In this document: in pieces, positions 34,747-43,733 of the stretch
How positions within the stretch are numbered: the first letter of the stretch is position 1
Layout of the letters: every line of letters starts with the position of its first letter
Origin: JANQPX01 sp050633905
GTDB taxonomy: Bacteria; Pseudomonadota; Alphaproteobacteria; Geminicoccales; Geminicoccaceae
Direction: 5' to 3'
Assembly: GCA_050633905.1 (NCBI GenBank)
Contig: JBOEHJ010000039.1
Span: 37,632 to 101,631 of the forward strand
DNA: 64,000 nt
The notes under the pieces: generated by a model
The model's input: only the letters and a program-made list of their open reading frames with translations
Database searches by the model: none
Told to the model about the DNA's origin: nothing
Made by a program: the position numbers and the translations under genes

Positions 34747-37047
34747 ATGGCGTTTCGATGGGCTTGGCATCTCGCCGCAGCTTTTTGGATTGCCGGACTG
34801 TTCTTGGCGACGTCGGATCGGGCTTTGGCCCAAGCCGATGGTGTCATTGATCAGATCTTTGTACAGGGCAATCAGCGCATCGAAGAGTCCACGGTCAAGA
34901 GCTATCTGACCGTGAGGGTCGGCGAGCCTTTCGATGAGGAGCAGCTCGATCAGTCCCTGAAGAACCTGTACGCATCAAGCTTCTTCGACGACGTGTCCCT
35001 AGAGCGTCAGGGTAATCGCCTGCTGATCAAGGTGGTCGAAAATCCGATCATCAACCGTATCGCCTATGAGGGGAACAGGCGACTGGAGGAGGATCTCCTG
35101 GAGACCGAGATCCAGCTCCGACCACGTGTCGTCTATACCCGATCCAGGGTGCAGAATGCCGTTGGCCGTATCTTGGAACTCTATCGCCGCAACGGCCGCT
35201 ATGCAGCCACCGTCCAGCCCAAGATCATCCGCCTGCCAGAAAATCGCGTCGACCTTGTCTTCGAGATCAATGAGGGTCCATTGACCGATGTCGGCCGCAT
35301 TGTCTTCATCGGCAATGAGGATTTCAGCGACAGCGAGTTACGCGGCATTATTCAAACCCAGGAATCAAGCTTTTTTAGTTTCTTTTCGAGCAACGAAACC
35401 TACGATCCGGATCGCCTTGCCTTCGATCAGGAACTGCTGAGGCGGCACTATCTCGCGCGCGGCTATGTGGATTTCAATGTGCGAAGCGCTATTGCCGAGC
35501 TGACACCCGATGGTCAGACATTCGTGATCACCTTTACGCTGGATGAAGGGGAATCCTACGATTACGGTAAGATCGAGATTGATTCGCGGCTGAAGGATCT
35601 CGATGCGGACCAGCTCAACGAGTTGCTCAAGACCGAGCCAGGCGAAACTTATAATGCTGAAGAGGTCGAGGAATCGATTGTTGAGCTGACCAATGAAATC
35701 GGCAAGCTCGGCTACGCCTTTGTCGACATTGAGCCCACACCGGAAAAGAGACCGGATGAGAAACTGATCGATCTCGTTTATGTGATCAACGAGGGCTCCA
35801 GGGTCTATATCGAGCGGATCGACGTTATCGGCAATGTTCGCACCCTAGATGAGGTCATCCGCAGGGAGTTCCGTCTCTCGGAGGGGGATGCCTTCAACAC
35901 GGCCTTGCTCAGACGATCGCGTCAGCGCATCCAAAATTTGGGATTCTTCGACAAGGTCGATTTGCGCACCCTTGAGGGCTCGGCACCTGATAAAACCAGG
36001 ATCGAAATCGAGGTCGCAGAGAAATCGACAGGAGAGTTGTCCTTCGGCGCCGGTTTCTCGACCTCCGATGGCGTGCTCGGCGATGTCAGGTTGACCGAGC
36101 GCAACCTGCTTGGCACCGGACGTTCAGTCACGGCGAATTTCCGCTTGTCTGAGCGCACTCAGACCATCGATTTCAGCCTCACCGAACCCTATTTCCTAGA
36201 CAGCGATGTTGCTGCCGGTGTCGATCTTTTCCGACGGGAAACAGATTTTCAGGACGAGGGTTCGTTCGATCAAAAGACCACAGGCGGATCGCTGCGTGCT
36301 TCCTATCCGCTGACCGAGCATCTTCGCCATGGTTTGAAATTCACGGTGCGTGGCGACGAGATCGAAAACGTCGATGATAGTGATAGTACTTCTGAGTTCA
36401 TCCAGGCTGAAGAAGGGAAGGATCTGACAGTCGCGCTTGGGCAGACACTGACCTATGACCGGCTTGATACGCGCTTTTTGCCGACGGATGGCTACCGCAT
36501 CAAGTTCGATCAGGAATTCGCGGGTTTTGGTGGTGATACCCAGTACATAAAGCACGAACTCACTGGCTCTTATTACTATCCTTTCACGCCGAAATGGGTG
36601 CTCAATCTTTCGGCACGCGGTGGCTACATCTTCGGTTATGGCGGCGAGGATGTTCGCTTGTTCGATCGTTTCTTCCTCGGAGGGTCCAGCCTGCGCGGCT
36701 TTAGGTTCGCGGGCGTCGGGCCGCGCGACGACGGCGATGCGCTCGGCGGCAATGGCCTGTTCACCACCACGGCAGAGCTTCGTTTTCCCCTGGGTATCAT
36801 TCCGGAGGAATACGGGATGTTCGGCCGTATCTTTGTCGAGGGCGGTACGTTGACGGGGATTGACGTGCCGGATGGAGTTGACGATTCGGGCCTGCAAGAT
36901 AGCGGCAGCATTCGCGCCTCGACAGGTATCGGCCTGTCCTGGCTGTCGCCGCTTGGTCCCATTGCCGTCGACTTTTCAGAAGCGTTTCTCGAGGAAGAGG
37001 AAGACAAGACTGAACGCTTCAGGATCAGTTTCGGTACACGTTTCTAG
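34747..37047 (+). CDS. bamA: outer-membrane protein assembly factor BamA
   Basis: 766 residues. The signal peptide 'MAFRWAWHLAAAFWIAGLFL', ending near A-L-A-Q-A, is followed by five POTRA domains. They start at 'IDQIFVQGNQRIEESTVKS' and repeat the pattern I-x-x-G-N-x-R at 'RIAYEGNRRLEEDLL', 'RIVFIGNEDFSDSEL' and 'RIDVIGNVRTLDEVI'. The C-terminal 16-strand Omp85 barrel includes 'FFLGGSSLRGFRFAGVGPR', the conserved L6 R-G-F motif, and ends in 'RISFGTRF' with a terminal aromatic. It folds outer-membrane proteins. The downstream gene skp is 15 bp away. Confidence 0.97.
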   Translation: MAFRWAWHLAAAFWIAGLFLATSDRALAQADGVIDQIFVQGNQRIEESTVKSYLTVRVGEPFDEEQLDQSLKNLYASSFFDDVSLERQGNRLLIKVVENPIINRIAYEGNRRLEEDLLETEIQLRPRVVYTRSRVQNAVGRILELYRRNGRYAATVQPKIIRLPENRVDLVFEINEGPLTDVGRIVFIGNEDFSDSELRGIIQTQESSFFSFFSSNETYDPDRLAFDQELLRRHYLARGYVDFNVRSAIAELTPDGQTFVITFTLDEGESYDYGKIEIDSRLKDLDADQLNELLKTEPGETYNAEEVEESIVELTNEIGKLGYAFVDIEPTPEKRPDEKLIDLVYVINEGSRVYIERIDVIGNVRTLDEVIRREFRLSEGDAFNTALLRRSRQRIQNLGFFDKVDLRTLEGSAPDKTRIEIEVAEKSTGELSFGAGFSTSDGVLGDVRLTERNLLGTGRSVTANFRLSERTQTIDFSLTEPYFLDSDVAAGVDLFRRETDFQDEGSFDQKTTGGSLRASYPLTEHLRHGLKFTVRGDEIENVDDSDSTSEFIQAEEGKDLTVALGQTLTYDRLDTRFLPTDGYRIKFDQEFAGFGGDTQYIKHELTGSYYYPFTPKWVLNLSARGGYIFGYGGEDVRLFDRFFLGGSSLRGFRFAGVGPRDDGDALGGNGLFTTTAELRFPLGIIPEEYGMFGRIFVEGGTLTGIDVPDGVDDSGLQDSGSIRASTGIGLSWLSPLGPIAVDFSEAFLEEEEDKTERFRISFGTRF

Positions 37048-37062
37048 TCAGGGGGGAGTTGA

Positions 37063-37638
37063 GTGTTCGGTCCGATAAAGCGTCTGCTGGCCGGGGTGAT
37101 TATGGTCCAGGCGATAGCGATCTGTTTAGGCACAAACACCAATGCAGCTGATGAAGATCAGCTACCGCCGACGACGGCTGCCGTGATCGATTACCAACGG
37201 ATTTTGCTGGAAGCGGCTGCCTCGAAGAGCATCGCCGAGCAGATGGATAGTCGGCGCAAAGCCTTTCAAGATGAAATCGGCAAGGAAGAGCAGCGCTTGC
37301 ACGAAGCGCGGAAAGCTTTGAGCAAACAGCGTTCCGTGCTTTCCGACGAAGCCTTCGAGACGAAGCAGGGTGAGTTCGAAACCGAATATGCTGGCGTGCG
37401 TGAACTCGCTGCCGATCGTCGCAAACAATTAGAAGATGCGTCCGCCGAGGCGATCAACGAGGTGAAAGGCGCTCTGATCGAGATCGTCACCAGTATTGCT
37501 GAGGAGCGCGGCTTCAATCTTGTCCTGCCAAGTTCGCAGATCCTGTTCTTTTCGCGGCAGATCGATTTGACCGATGAGGTTCTCTCGAAACTGGATGCTC
37601 GACTGTCAAAGGTCGCGGTTCGCGACCTCGTCGACTAG
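37063..37638 (+). CDS. skp: periplasmic chaperone, OmpH/Skp family
   Basis: 191 residues with a GTG start preceded by a G-rich Shine-Dalgarno-like tract. The signal peptide 'LLAGVIMVQAIAICLG' ends near N-A-A-D. The mature protein has 'AAVIDYQRILLEAAASKSIA', the Skp N-terminal strand, then a long charged coiled coil (about 60-140) and 'FNLVLPSSQILFFSRQIDLT', the usual C-terminal beta part. It holds unfolded outer-membrane proteins for BamA. Position between bamA and lpxD is canonical. Confidence 0.9.
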   Translation: MFGPIKRLLAGVIMVQAIAICLGTNTNAADEDQLPPTTAAVIDYQRILLEAAASKSIAEQMDSRRKAFQDEIGKEEQRLHEARKALSKQRSVLSDEAFETKQGEFETEYAGVRELAADRRKQLEDASAEAINEVKGALIEIVTSIAEERGFNLVLPSSQILFFSRQIDLTDEVLSKLDARLSKVAVRDLVD

Positions 37639-37640
37639 CG

Positions 37641-38699
37641 ATGGCGGATCAACGTTTTTTCCGTCTATGCGGACCTTTCTCCCTTGCCGAACTCGCAAGC
37701 CTAGCGGACGCTGAACTTCGAGGTGGCGACCCGGCAAGGCTGATCAACGATGTTGCGGCCCTCGATCAGGCGGGCGCTGATCAAATCTCATTTCTCGACA
37801 ACGCCAAATATACCGAACAAGCGAAAACCACCAGGGCTGGAGCTTGTCTGATCCGAGACGATCAAGCAGGTAGCCTGCCATCGGGCGTTGCGGTCCTTGT
37901 CACTAAAGAACCCTATCGTGGCTATGCGCGGGTCGCCGCCGCCTTCTATCCGGATGCCGCCGGACCCAATCCGTTGCAACCAGCCTTGGCGGGTATTGCG
38001 GTCGGTGCGGTGATCGATCCGGAAGCTGAACTTGGTGATGATTGTCAAATTGCATCGGGTGCTGTGATCGAGGTCGGTGCCAGGATTGGTGCTCGTTGCC
38101 GTATCGGGATCAACACGGCAATTGGCAGAGGCGTTGTGCTGGGGTCGGATTGCGTGATTGGTCCCAATGTGACGCTTAGCCACTGCCTCATCGGTAACCG
38201 CGTGGTCATTCACCCGGGCGTACGCATCGGTCAAGATGGCTTCGGTTTTGCTATGGGGGCAAAAGAACATGTCAAGGTACCGCAGATCGGCCGCGTGGTG
38301 ATCGAGGATGATGTCGACATCGGTGCCAACAGCACGATCGATCGAGGCAGTGGCCCGGATACGGTGATCGGGCAGGGATGCAAGATCGATAACCTGGTGA
38401 TGATCGCCCATAATGTGCAATTGGGACCAGGCTGCATTGTCGTGGCCCAAAGCGGGATCGCTGGCAGCACGGTGGTTGGTTCTCATGCCGTCCTTGCAGC
38501 TAGGACCGGCGTTGCCGGCCATCTTACGATTGGCGCCGGCGCGCAGTTTGCTGCCAGAAGCGGCGTCATACGAGATATGGAGGCAGGCGGACGCTATGGT
38601 GGACTGCCAGCCATGCCGTTGAAACAATGGCTGCGGCAGCTTGTAACTCTTGAACAATTAGCAAATAGAAAAGGCAAGAAAAATGAACGACAAGGCTAG
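37641..38699 (+). CDS. lpxD: UDP-3-O-acylglucosamine N-acyltransferase
   Basis: 352 residues; the third step of lipid A synthesis, transferring a hydroxyacyl chain from ACP. The N-terminal uridine-binding domain ('ISFLDNAKYTEQAK') is followed by hexapeptide repeats (about 110-320) forming a left-handed beta helix. The catalytic His is in 'LVMIAHNVQLG'. The C-terminal helix is basic ('ANRKGKKNERQG'). It overlaps fabZ by 17 bp. Confidence 0.96.
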   Translation: MADQRFFRLCGPFSLAELASLADAELRGGDPARLINDVAALDQAGADQISFLDNAKYTEQAKTTRAGACLIRDDQAGSLPSGVAVLVTKEPYRGYARVAAAFYPDAAGPNPLQPALAGIAVGAVIDPEAELGDDCQIASGAVIEVGARIGARCRIGINTAIGRGVVLGSDCVIGPNVTLSHCLIGNRVVIHPGVRIGQDGFGFAMGAKEHVKVPQIGRVVIEDDVDIGANSTIDRGSGPDTVIGQGCKIDNLVMIAHNVQLGPGCIVVAQSGIAGSTVVGSHAVLAARTGVAGHLTIGAGAQFAARSGVIRDMEAGGRYGGLPAMPLKQWLRQLVTLEQLANRKGKKNERQG

Positions 38700-39168
38700 A
38701 TCGGGCCCTGTCGAGGCTGGTGTAGCACTGGGCTCTCTCGACATCGACGGCATAAAACGGATGATTCCGCATCGCTATCCGTTTCTCCTTATAGATCGTG
38801 TTCTTGATCTGATTGCTGACACGAGTGCTGTTGGTATCAAAAATGTTTCTGCGAATGAGCCTTATTTCGAAGGGCATTTTCCAGCGACGCCAGTCATGCC
38901 TGGGGTTCTGATTATCGAAGCGATGGCGCAAACAGCCGGCGTTCTGGTGGTGTCGACCTTGGGGCCGAGCGCTGAGGGACAGTTGGTCTACTTCATGACG
39001 ATCGATCAGGCGAGGTTCAGAAAGCCTGTGGTACCGGGTGACCAGCTTAGGCTCGAGATGACCAAAAAGCAGCGGCGTCTCGGGATGTGGAAGTTCGACG
39101 GACGAGCGACGGTTGATGGGCAACTTGTCGCTGAAGCATCGATAGGTGCGAAGATCGTCGAAGCGTGA
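38683..39168 (+). CDS. fabZ: 3-hydroxyacyl-[ACP] dehydratase FabZ
   Basis: 161 residues, hot-dog fold. The catalytic His and Glu are in 'FEGHFPATPVMPGVLIIEAM' (H...E). 'IPHRYPFLLIDRV' is the family start and 'PGDQLRLEM' the usual later strand. It removes water from 3-hydroxyacyl-ACP and competes with LpxA and LpxD for that substrate, which explains the conserved linkage. It overlaps both neighbours. Confidence 0.97.
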   Translation: MNDKARSGPVEAGVALGSLDIDGIKRMIPHRYPFLLIDRVLDLIADTSAVGIKNVSANEPYFEGHFPATPVMPGVLIIEAMAQTAGVLVVSTLGPSAEGQLVYFMTIDQARFRKPVVPGDQLRLEMTKKQRRLGMWKFDGRATVDGQLVAEASIGAKIVEA

Positions 39169-39980
39169 GTGAGGGAATGACAGAGGTTCATCCGACCGCC
39201 TTCGTTGAGGATGGCGCTGAGCTCGACGACGGCGTTTCTATTGGTCCGTTTTCCGTTGTCGGATCCGGATCACGGATCGGACGCGGGTCGCGTCTAGAAT
39301 CCCATGTGGTCGTCACCGGCCGGACGACTCTAGGTGAAGGATGCCGAGTCTTTCCTTTTGCCTGCCTCGGCCATCGTCCGCAGGATTTGAAATACCGCGG
39401 CGAGGAAACGACGCTCGACATCGGCAGCAACAATCAGATCCGGGAACATGTCACGATGCATCCCGGCACGGCTCATGGCGGTGGCACAACTCGTGTCGGC
39501 GATAACGGCTTGTTCATGGCCGGCGTGCATGTCGCCCATGATTGCCAGATCGGCAACGGTGTGATCATGGCCAATAACGCGACGCTGGCCGGCCATGTCG
39601 AGCTTGCCGATTTTGCTTTTCTCGGCGGATTATCCGCCGTCCATCAATTCGTGCGCATCGGTACCCAGGCGATGATCGGCGGCCTTGCTGGTGTCGAAAA
39701 CGATGTCATTCCTTATGGCATGGTTCTTGGCAATCGCGCCTATCTAAATGGTCTCAACATCATTGGCATGAAGCGCCGGGGGCTGGACCGGGACGAAATT
39801 CAAGATTTGCGCAACGCTTACCGCCAAGTTTTTTCATCCGAGGGAACCTTTGCCGATCGGCTGTCGATGGTCGGTGAACAATTTCCCAACCAGCCACGGG
39901 TTATTGAAATGATTGATTTCATCCGCGATAGTGACAATCGCTCGATTTGCCTGCCAAGGGCCAGCCGGGACAATTCATGA
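39165..39980 (+). CDS. lpxA: UDP-N-acetylglucosamine acyltransferase
   Basis: 271 residues from GTG 39165 (ATGA-like overlap with fabZ) or 267 from ATG 39177; the second fits the normal N-terminus 'VHPTAFVEDGAELDDGV' about as well. Hexapeptide repeats make the beta helix, and the catalytic His is in 'FMAGVHVAHDCQIG'. 'YGMVLGNRAYLNGLNIIGMKRRG' is characteristic of LpxA. It catalyses the first step of lipid A synthesis. Confidence 0.96.
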   Translation: MSEGMTEVHPTAFVEDGAELDDGVSIGPFSVVGSGSRIGRGSRLESHVVVTGRTTLGEGCRVFPFACLGHRPQDLKYRGEETTLDIGSNNQIREHVTMHPGTAHGGGTTRVGDNGLFMAGVHVAHDCQIGNGVIMANNATLAGHVELADFAFLGGLSAVHQFVRIGTQAMIGGLAGVENDVIPYGMVLGNRAYLNGLNIIGMKRRGLDRDEIQDLRNAYRQVFSSEGTFADRLSMVGEQFPNQPRVIEMIDFIRDSDNRSICLPRASRDNS

Positions 39981-40089
39981 CATCGGTATGGTAAAGACCG
40001 ACACGATATGAGGTATGAGAGTTTAGAATCTGCGATCGATTTCTGTCTCGTGGATCTAATCAACGATGCGATCGTACCACTAGATCCCG

Positions 40090-40914
40090 ATGGCGCCTAA
40101 ACTTGCGGTGCTTGCCGGGCGGGGCTTGATGCCGGCTTCGGTGATCGAAGGTGCCGTTGCGGCGGGCCGTGATGTCTTCGTTCTGGCGTTCAACGGCGAG
40201 ACTGAACCCGAGACCGTCGAAGGGTATGATCATGCCTGGGTTGCGCTTGGCGAGGTGGGGCGCGCTATTCGGCATCTGCATGAAGCAGCCGTCGAAGATG
40301 TGGTGATGATCGGTGCCATTCACCGTCCCTCGATCGCCAGGTTAAAGATGGATTTTCGCGGCGTGCAATTGGCCGCCAAGATCGGATTACGCGCCGGACA
40401 GGGCGATAATCAGCTCTTGAAGATGATTGCAAAGGAATTGGAGGGGGAAGGATTTCGCGTGATCGGCGCTGACGACCTGGTCAAAACGAGTGTTGCAGGC
40501 GAAGGCTTGATGACGACTATCGGCCCCTGTTCGTCCGCATCCCGTGATGTTGACTTCGGTATCGATGTTGCCTTGAAGCTGGGTGAGCTCGACATTGGAC
40601 AATCGGTCGTCGTCCAGCAAGGTATCGTCCTTGGCGTTGAGGCGATTGAAGGGACGGATGCACTCCTGCAGCGTGTCGCCGGCTTGAAGCGAGAAGGGCC
40701 GGGTGGCGTTCTAGTTAAAATGAAAAAGCCTAATCAAGATCGGCGCGTCGACCTGCCGACGATTGGTGAAACCACCGTTTCAGGGGCGATCAACGCTGGC
40801 CTAGACGGTATTGCGGTGCAGGCTGGTCAATGTCTGATCGTCGAGCGCGCGCGCGTCGTCGACGCTGCCGATCGGGCGGGGCTGTTTCTGATCGGTGTGG
40901 ATGGCATCGGCTAA
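40090..40914 (+). CDS. lpxI: UDP-2,3-diacylglucosamine diphosphatase LpxI
   Basis: 274 residues (former DUF1009). LpxI replaces LpxH in alphaproteobacteria and hydrolyses UDP-2,3-diacylglucosamine to lipid X. Visible family motifs are 'AVLAGRGLMPASVIEGAVA', 'DNQLLKMIAKELEGEGFRV' and the C-terminal 'MKKPNQDRRVDLPTIGETTV', which contains the catalytic-region Asp and D-L-P-T-I-G. It is 109 bp after lpxA and 3 bp before lpxB, so the pathway order is kept. Confidence 0.95.
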   Translation: MAPKLAVLAGRGLMPASVIEGAVAAGRDVFVLAFNGETEPETVEGYDHAWVALGEVGRAIRHLHEAAVEDVVMIGAIHRPSIARLKMDFRGVQLAAKIGLRAGQGDNQLLKMIAKELEGEGFRVIGADDLVKTSVAGEGLMTTIGPCSSASRDVDFGIDVALKLGELDIGQSVVVQQGIVLGVEAIEGTDALLQRVAGLKREGPGGVLVKMKKPNQDRRVDLPTIGETTVSGAINAGLDGIAVQAGQCLIVERARVVDAADRAGLFLIGVDGIG

Positions 40915-40917
40915 GCT

Positions 40918-42108
40918 ATGGACCGGCTCCCCGAAAAATCCCTTATATTCCTGCTCGCCGGCGAGCCTTCAGGCGACATCATCGGTGCCCGGCTCATGCA
41001 GGCTCTTCGCCGCCAATGTGGGCCCGAAGGGATCACGTTTATCGGTGTTGGTGGCCAGCGCATGCGTGATCAGGGCCTCGATAGCCTGTTTCCCATGGAA
41101 GAGCTGTCGCTCATGGGATTTGTCGAGGTGCTGCCTCATCTGCCGCGTTTGTTGAGGCGGCTGTCGCAGACCAAACGGGCGATCCTCCGTCGGCAACCGG
41201 ATATGGTTTTGACCATCGATTCGCCCAGTTTCTCGCTGCGCCTACAGGATCGCCTTCAAGGCCGAGGGATGATCCGTGTGCATTACGTGGCCCCCCAGGT
41301 TTGGGCATGGCGGCAAGGGCGTGCCAAAACGCTTGGTACGAAAATTGACCATCTCTTGACCCTATTGCCTTTTGAGCCGCGCTTTTTCGAGCGCTATGGT
41401 CTCGCCTGCAGTTTCGTCGGTCATCCGATCATCGAGGAAGCTGCAAAAAGAGGTGACGGACGCCGTTTTCGACGCCGCTACGATCTGCCAGACGATGCCC
41501 CAACGATCTGTTTGCTACCAGGCAGCCGGCGGACGGAAATCGCCATGCATATGCCGGTGATGAAGGAAACGGTAAACCGTCTTTGGAAGCATTTTCCAAC
41601 GCTCAAGATGATTTTACCGACATTACCGAGCCTTGCACCGACCATCCGTGACATGGTGCAGGATTGGCCCCTTGCCCCCTTGATCCTCGAGGAGCGTGCG
41701 GACCGATTTGATGCCTACGCCGCCAGCCGCTTCGCAATCGCAGCTTCAGGTACGGTGGCACTGGAGCTGGCGCTTGCCGGCACGCCTCATATCACCATAT
41801 ATCGGACTGGCAAGATCACGGCCTGGCTCGCCGAGCGCCTGGTCAAGGTCGACCATGTCAATCTGGTCAACTTGATTCTTAATCGCCCAGCCGTGCCCGA
41901 ACTCTTGCTGGAGGATTGCGTGCCGGAGCGCATCGTGGTTCACGCGCGGCGGTTAATTGAGGATGATGAAGCGCATCATGACCAGGAAACGGCCCTAGCC
42001 GAGGTCATCTCCTCGCTGCAAGGGGCCGGCACCGATAAGCCTAGTGAACAAGCTGCTCATTCCGTGCTCAAGTTGCTTGAGCAAAAGACGGTGCAGCACG
42101 TAAGCTGA
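40918..42108 (+). CDS. lpxB: lipid-A-disaccharide synthase
   Basis: 396 residues, GT19 glycosyltransferase joining lipid X and UDP-2,3-diacylglucosamine. 'IFLLAGEPSGDIIGARLMQAL' is the classic LpxB start, 'GVGGQRMRDQGLDSLFPMEEL' the next conserved block, and 'VHYVAPQVWAWRQGRAK' the signature segment. The C-terminal domain has 'LLPGSRRTEIAMHMPVM' and 'AASGTVALELALAGTPHI'. It ends the lipid A cluster. A short weak stem-loop (42119-42134) follows. Confidence 0.97.
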   Translation: MDRLPEKSLIFLLAGEPSGDIIGARLMQALRRQCGPEGITFIGVGGQRMRDQGLDSLFPMEELSLMGFVEVLPHLPRLLRRLSQTKRAILRRQPDMVLTIDSPSFSLRLQDRLQGRGMIRVHYVAPQVWAWRQGRAKTLGTKIDHLLTLLPFEPRFFERYGLACSFVGHPIIEEAAKRGDGRRFRRRYDLPDDAPTICLLPGSRRTEIAMHMPVMKETVNRLWKHFPTLKMILPTLPSLAPTIRDMVQDWPLAPLILEERADRFDAYAASRFAIAASGTVALELALAGTPHITIYRTGKITAWLAERLVKVDHVNLVNLILNRPAVPELLLEDCVPERIVVHARRLIEDDEAHHDQETALAEVISSLQGAGTDKPSEQAAHSVLKLLEQKTVQHVS

Positions 42109-42160
42109 GGCGCAACCACAACAAGCTTTTGTTGGAAAGCAAATCTGTCCGGAGCTCGCG

Positions 42161-43009
42161 ATGCTGATGGCATGTGTTGGACGGCCAAGACATGATCGCC
42201 GTCGCCCGATCCTGCTGTTGATCATCTTCACAGCAGTTCTTCTATGCTGGGCAAACGGCCTGAAGGCAGCGGCATTCATCGATCTGCCGGGCGGTGAGGT
42301 GACCGTGGGCGATCCGAAGGGCGATCCAGGCGAAGTGCAAAGAAAAATCCCAATTGAAGCGTTTCGCCTGATGCGTCTCGAAGTGACCAGAGAGGCTTTT
42401 GACGCTTTCTCCAAGGCAACGGGCCATCGAACAGACCCGGAAAAAACCGGGCGCGGCTATGTCTGGGCAACGCGATGGCAGCTTGTCGATGGTGCCGACT
42501 GGCGTCATCCCTATGGGCCGGAGACGAGTTCCGAGGACAGCGCCACGCATCCAGTCGTGCAGGTTTCGGCCGATGACGCCGCTGCTTTTTGTGCCCACTA
42601 TGGCTGGCGGCTACCGACCGAGGAAGAGTGGGAGTATGCGGCAAGGGGGGACGATGGACGCCGCTACCCCTGGGGCGATCGCGATCCGGATCAAGCAACT
42701 AGTAGCGACCACTTGGCCAATTTCGGAACGGTTCCATGCTGTGCAGCCGATAACAGCGACGGCTTTCAGAAAACAGCACCAGTCGGCAGCTTTCCAAAGG
42801 GCGCCGGCCCATTCGGCCATCTGGATCTCGCCGGCAATGTCTGGGAATGGACCAGCAGCCGTTTCCCTGGCCGCTCCGACCAGATCGTTCTTAAGGGAGG
42901 CGGCTGGGGCAACAATCCCTATTGCCTGCGCGCCTCCTACCGCCACGGCAACCCACCCAACATCGGTCTCGACATGGTCGGCTTCCGCTGCGCCGCTGAT
43001 TTTTTGTAG
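42161..43009 (+). CDS. FGE-sulfatase-domain (SUMF1-like) exported protein
   Basis: 282 residues. A basic N-terminus and hydrophobic stretch 'RPILLLIIFTAVLLCWANGL', ending A-A-A, suggest a signal peptide or anchor. The rest is one FGE-sulfatase/SUMF1 domain: 'PGGEVTVGDPKGDPGE', 'RLEVTREAFDAFSKATGH', 'GWRLPTEEEWEYAARG', 'AGNVWEWTSSRFPG', 'LKGGGWGNNPYCLRASYRH' and 'VGFRCAADF'. There is no sulfatase nearby, and the copper-binding cysteine pair of true FGE enzymes is not evident, so a formylglycine role is unsupported; many such proteins have other or unknown functions. A family-2 repeat begins at its stop codon. Confidence 0.82.
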   Translation: MLMACVGRPRHDRRRPILLLIIFTAVLLCWANGLKAAAFIDLPGGEVTVGDPKGDPGEVQRKIPIEAFRLMRLEVTREAFDAFSKATGHRTDPEKTGRGYVWATRWQLVDGADWRHPYGPETSSEDSATHPVVQVSADDAAAFCAHYGWRLPTEEEWEYAARGDDGRRYPWGDRDPDQATSSDHLANFGTVPCCAADNSDGFQKTAPVGSFPKGAGPFGHLDLAGNVWEWTSSRFPGRSDQIVLKGGGWGNNPYCLRASYRHGNPPNIGLDMVGFRCAADFL

Positions 43010-43095
43010 TGGTATGATCACATCGTTTGGTTGCCTACCATGATGGCCTGGATTGACGGAATGCGGCCAAGTTTTCGATGCTTGTAGCGGATATT
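43007..43095 (+). repeat. dispersed repeat family 2, copy abutting a stop codon
   Basis: Starts TAGTGGTATGATCACATCG, so the TAG is the stop codon of the upstream gene. It aligns with 57302-57372 and 58325-58395 through the later blocks GGATTGACGGAATGCGGCCA and AGTTT. The copies share roughly 75 bp with gaps. Confidence 0.65.
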
Positions 43096-43300
43096 GTCGC
43101 TGAAGACACACGAATGGTCGTGTAGCCAGATTAAAAGATTTGCCTGGATATGAGTCTAATGTATTGATTTGAAGTATAACTTTTTCGATTCATGAGGATC
43201 TGATGATGTGGTTCCTCCACTGGGACGTGGTGACAATGTCGACCGCATGGATCGTCCGGTAAGCAAATATTAGCCCATGATACTTGGTGTAAGAATTTTG

Positions 43301-43378
43301 CTCCGTGGGATCTTGGGAGTTCGCGCAGCCGCAGCAGATAAAGGGCGAGGCTCGGAATTCCTGGATCACATGGACCAT
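43301..43378 (+). repeat. long-stem palindromic repeat, family 1 copy B
   Basis: Left arm CTCCGTGGGATCTTGGGAGT and right arm GGCTCGGAATTCCTGGATCA, then CATGGACC. It resembles copies A and C, with a different loop. It lies in a 724-bp gene-free gap (43010-43733) that carries one family-2 and two family-1 copies and no credible gene. Confidence 0.65.
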
Positions 43379-43487
43379 AGTTGGTGTGCGTTAACGGCAG
43401 ACAAGACACCATCAGATAAAGGTAGGCTCGCCAGGAACAGGCAGCTCTAACCGTATCTTAACCGGTACCTACAATATGAATTTCCGA

Positions 43488-43558
43488 TCCATGAGGCCCG
43501 GAGATTCCGTCCGCAACCAATGAGGGGCGTGGCTCGGATTCCCAGGATCACATGGACC
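43488..43558 (+). repeat. long-stem palindromic repeat, family 1 copy C
   Basis: TCCATGAGGCCCGGAGATTC ... GGCTCGGATTCCCAGGATCA then CATGGACC. This is the best match to the reverse complement of copy A (3419-3496), with GATTCCGTCCGC and GGCTCGGATTCCCAGGATC identical in both. It is in the same orientation as copy B, about 110 bp away. Confidence 0.75.
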
Positions 43559-43733
43559 GTGATGCTGCTGACCGGCATTGGATTAGCAGTGCGTTAAAGT
43601 AGGTCGGACCGTCTAGAGTTCTCAACGACTAAACAGGACCGGGCGACCAGTTTGATTGGGCCCTTTCTCTCGCCGAGTAGTCGTGAAACTTCAGGCTCAT
43701 CGTCTGCGCACCGAGCTAGGCAGCCTTGCCGTT

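Noticed and set aside
37788..38657. Long open frame (289 codons) on the minus strand inside lpxD
   Set aside because: Antisense of the hexapeptide-repeat region; its His/Asp-rich composition reflects the complement of repeated codons.
43187..43258. Possible extra degenerate copy of the palindromic repeat just before copy B
   Set aside because: Only scattered matches to the arms (ATGAGGATC, CATGGATC); it cannot be aligned through the middle.
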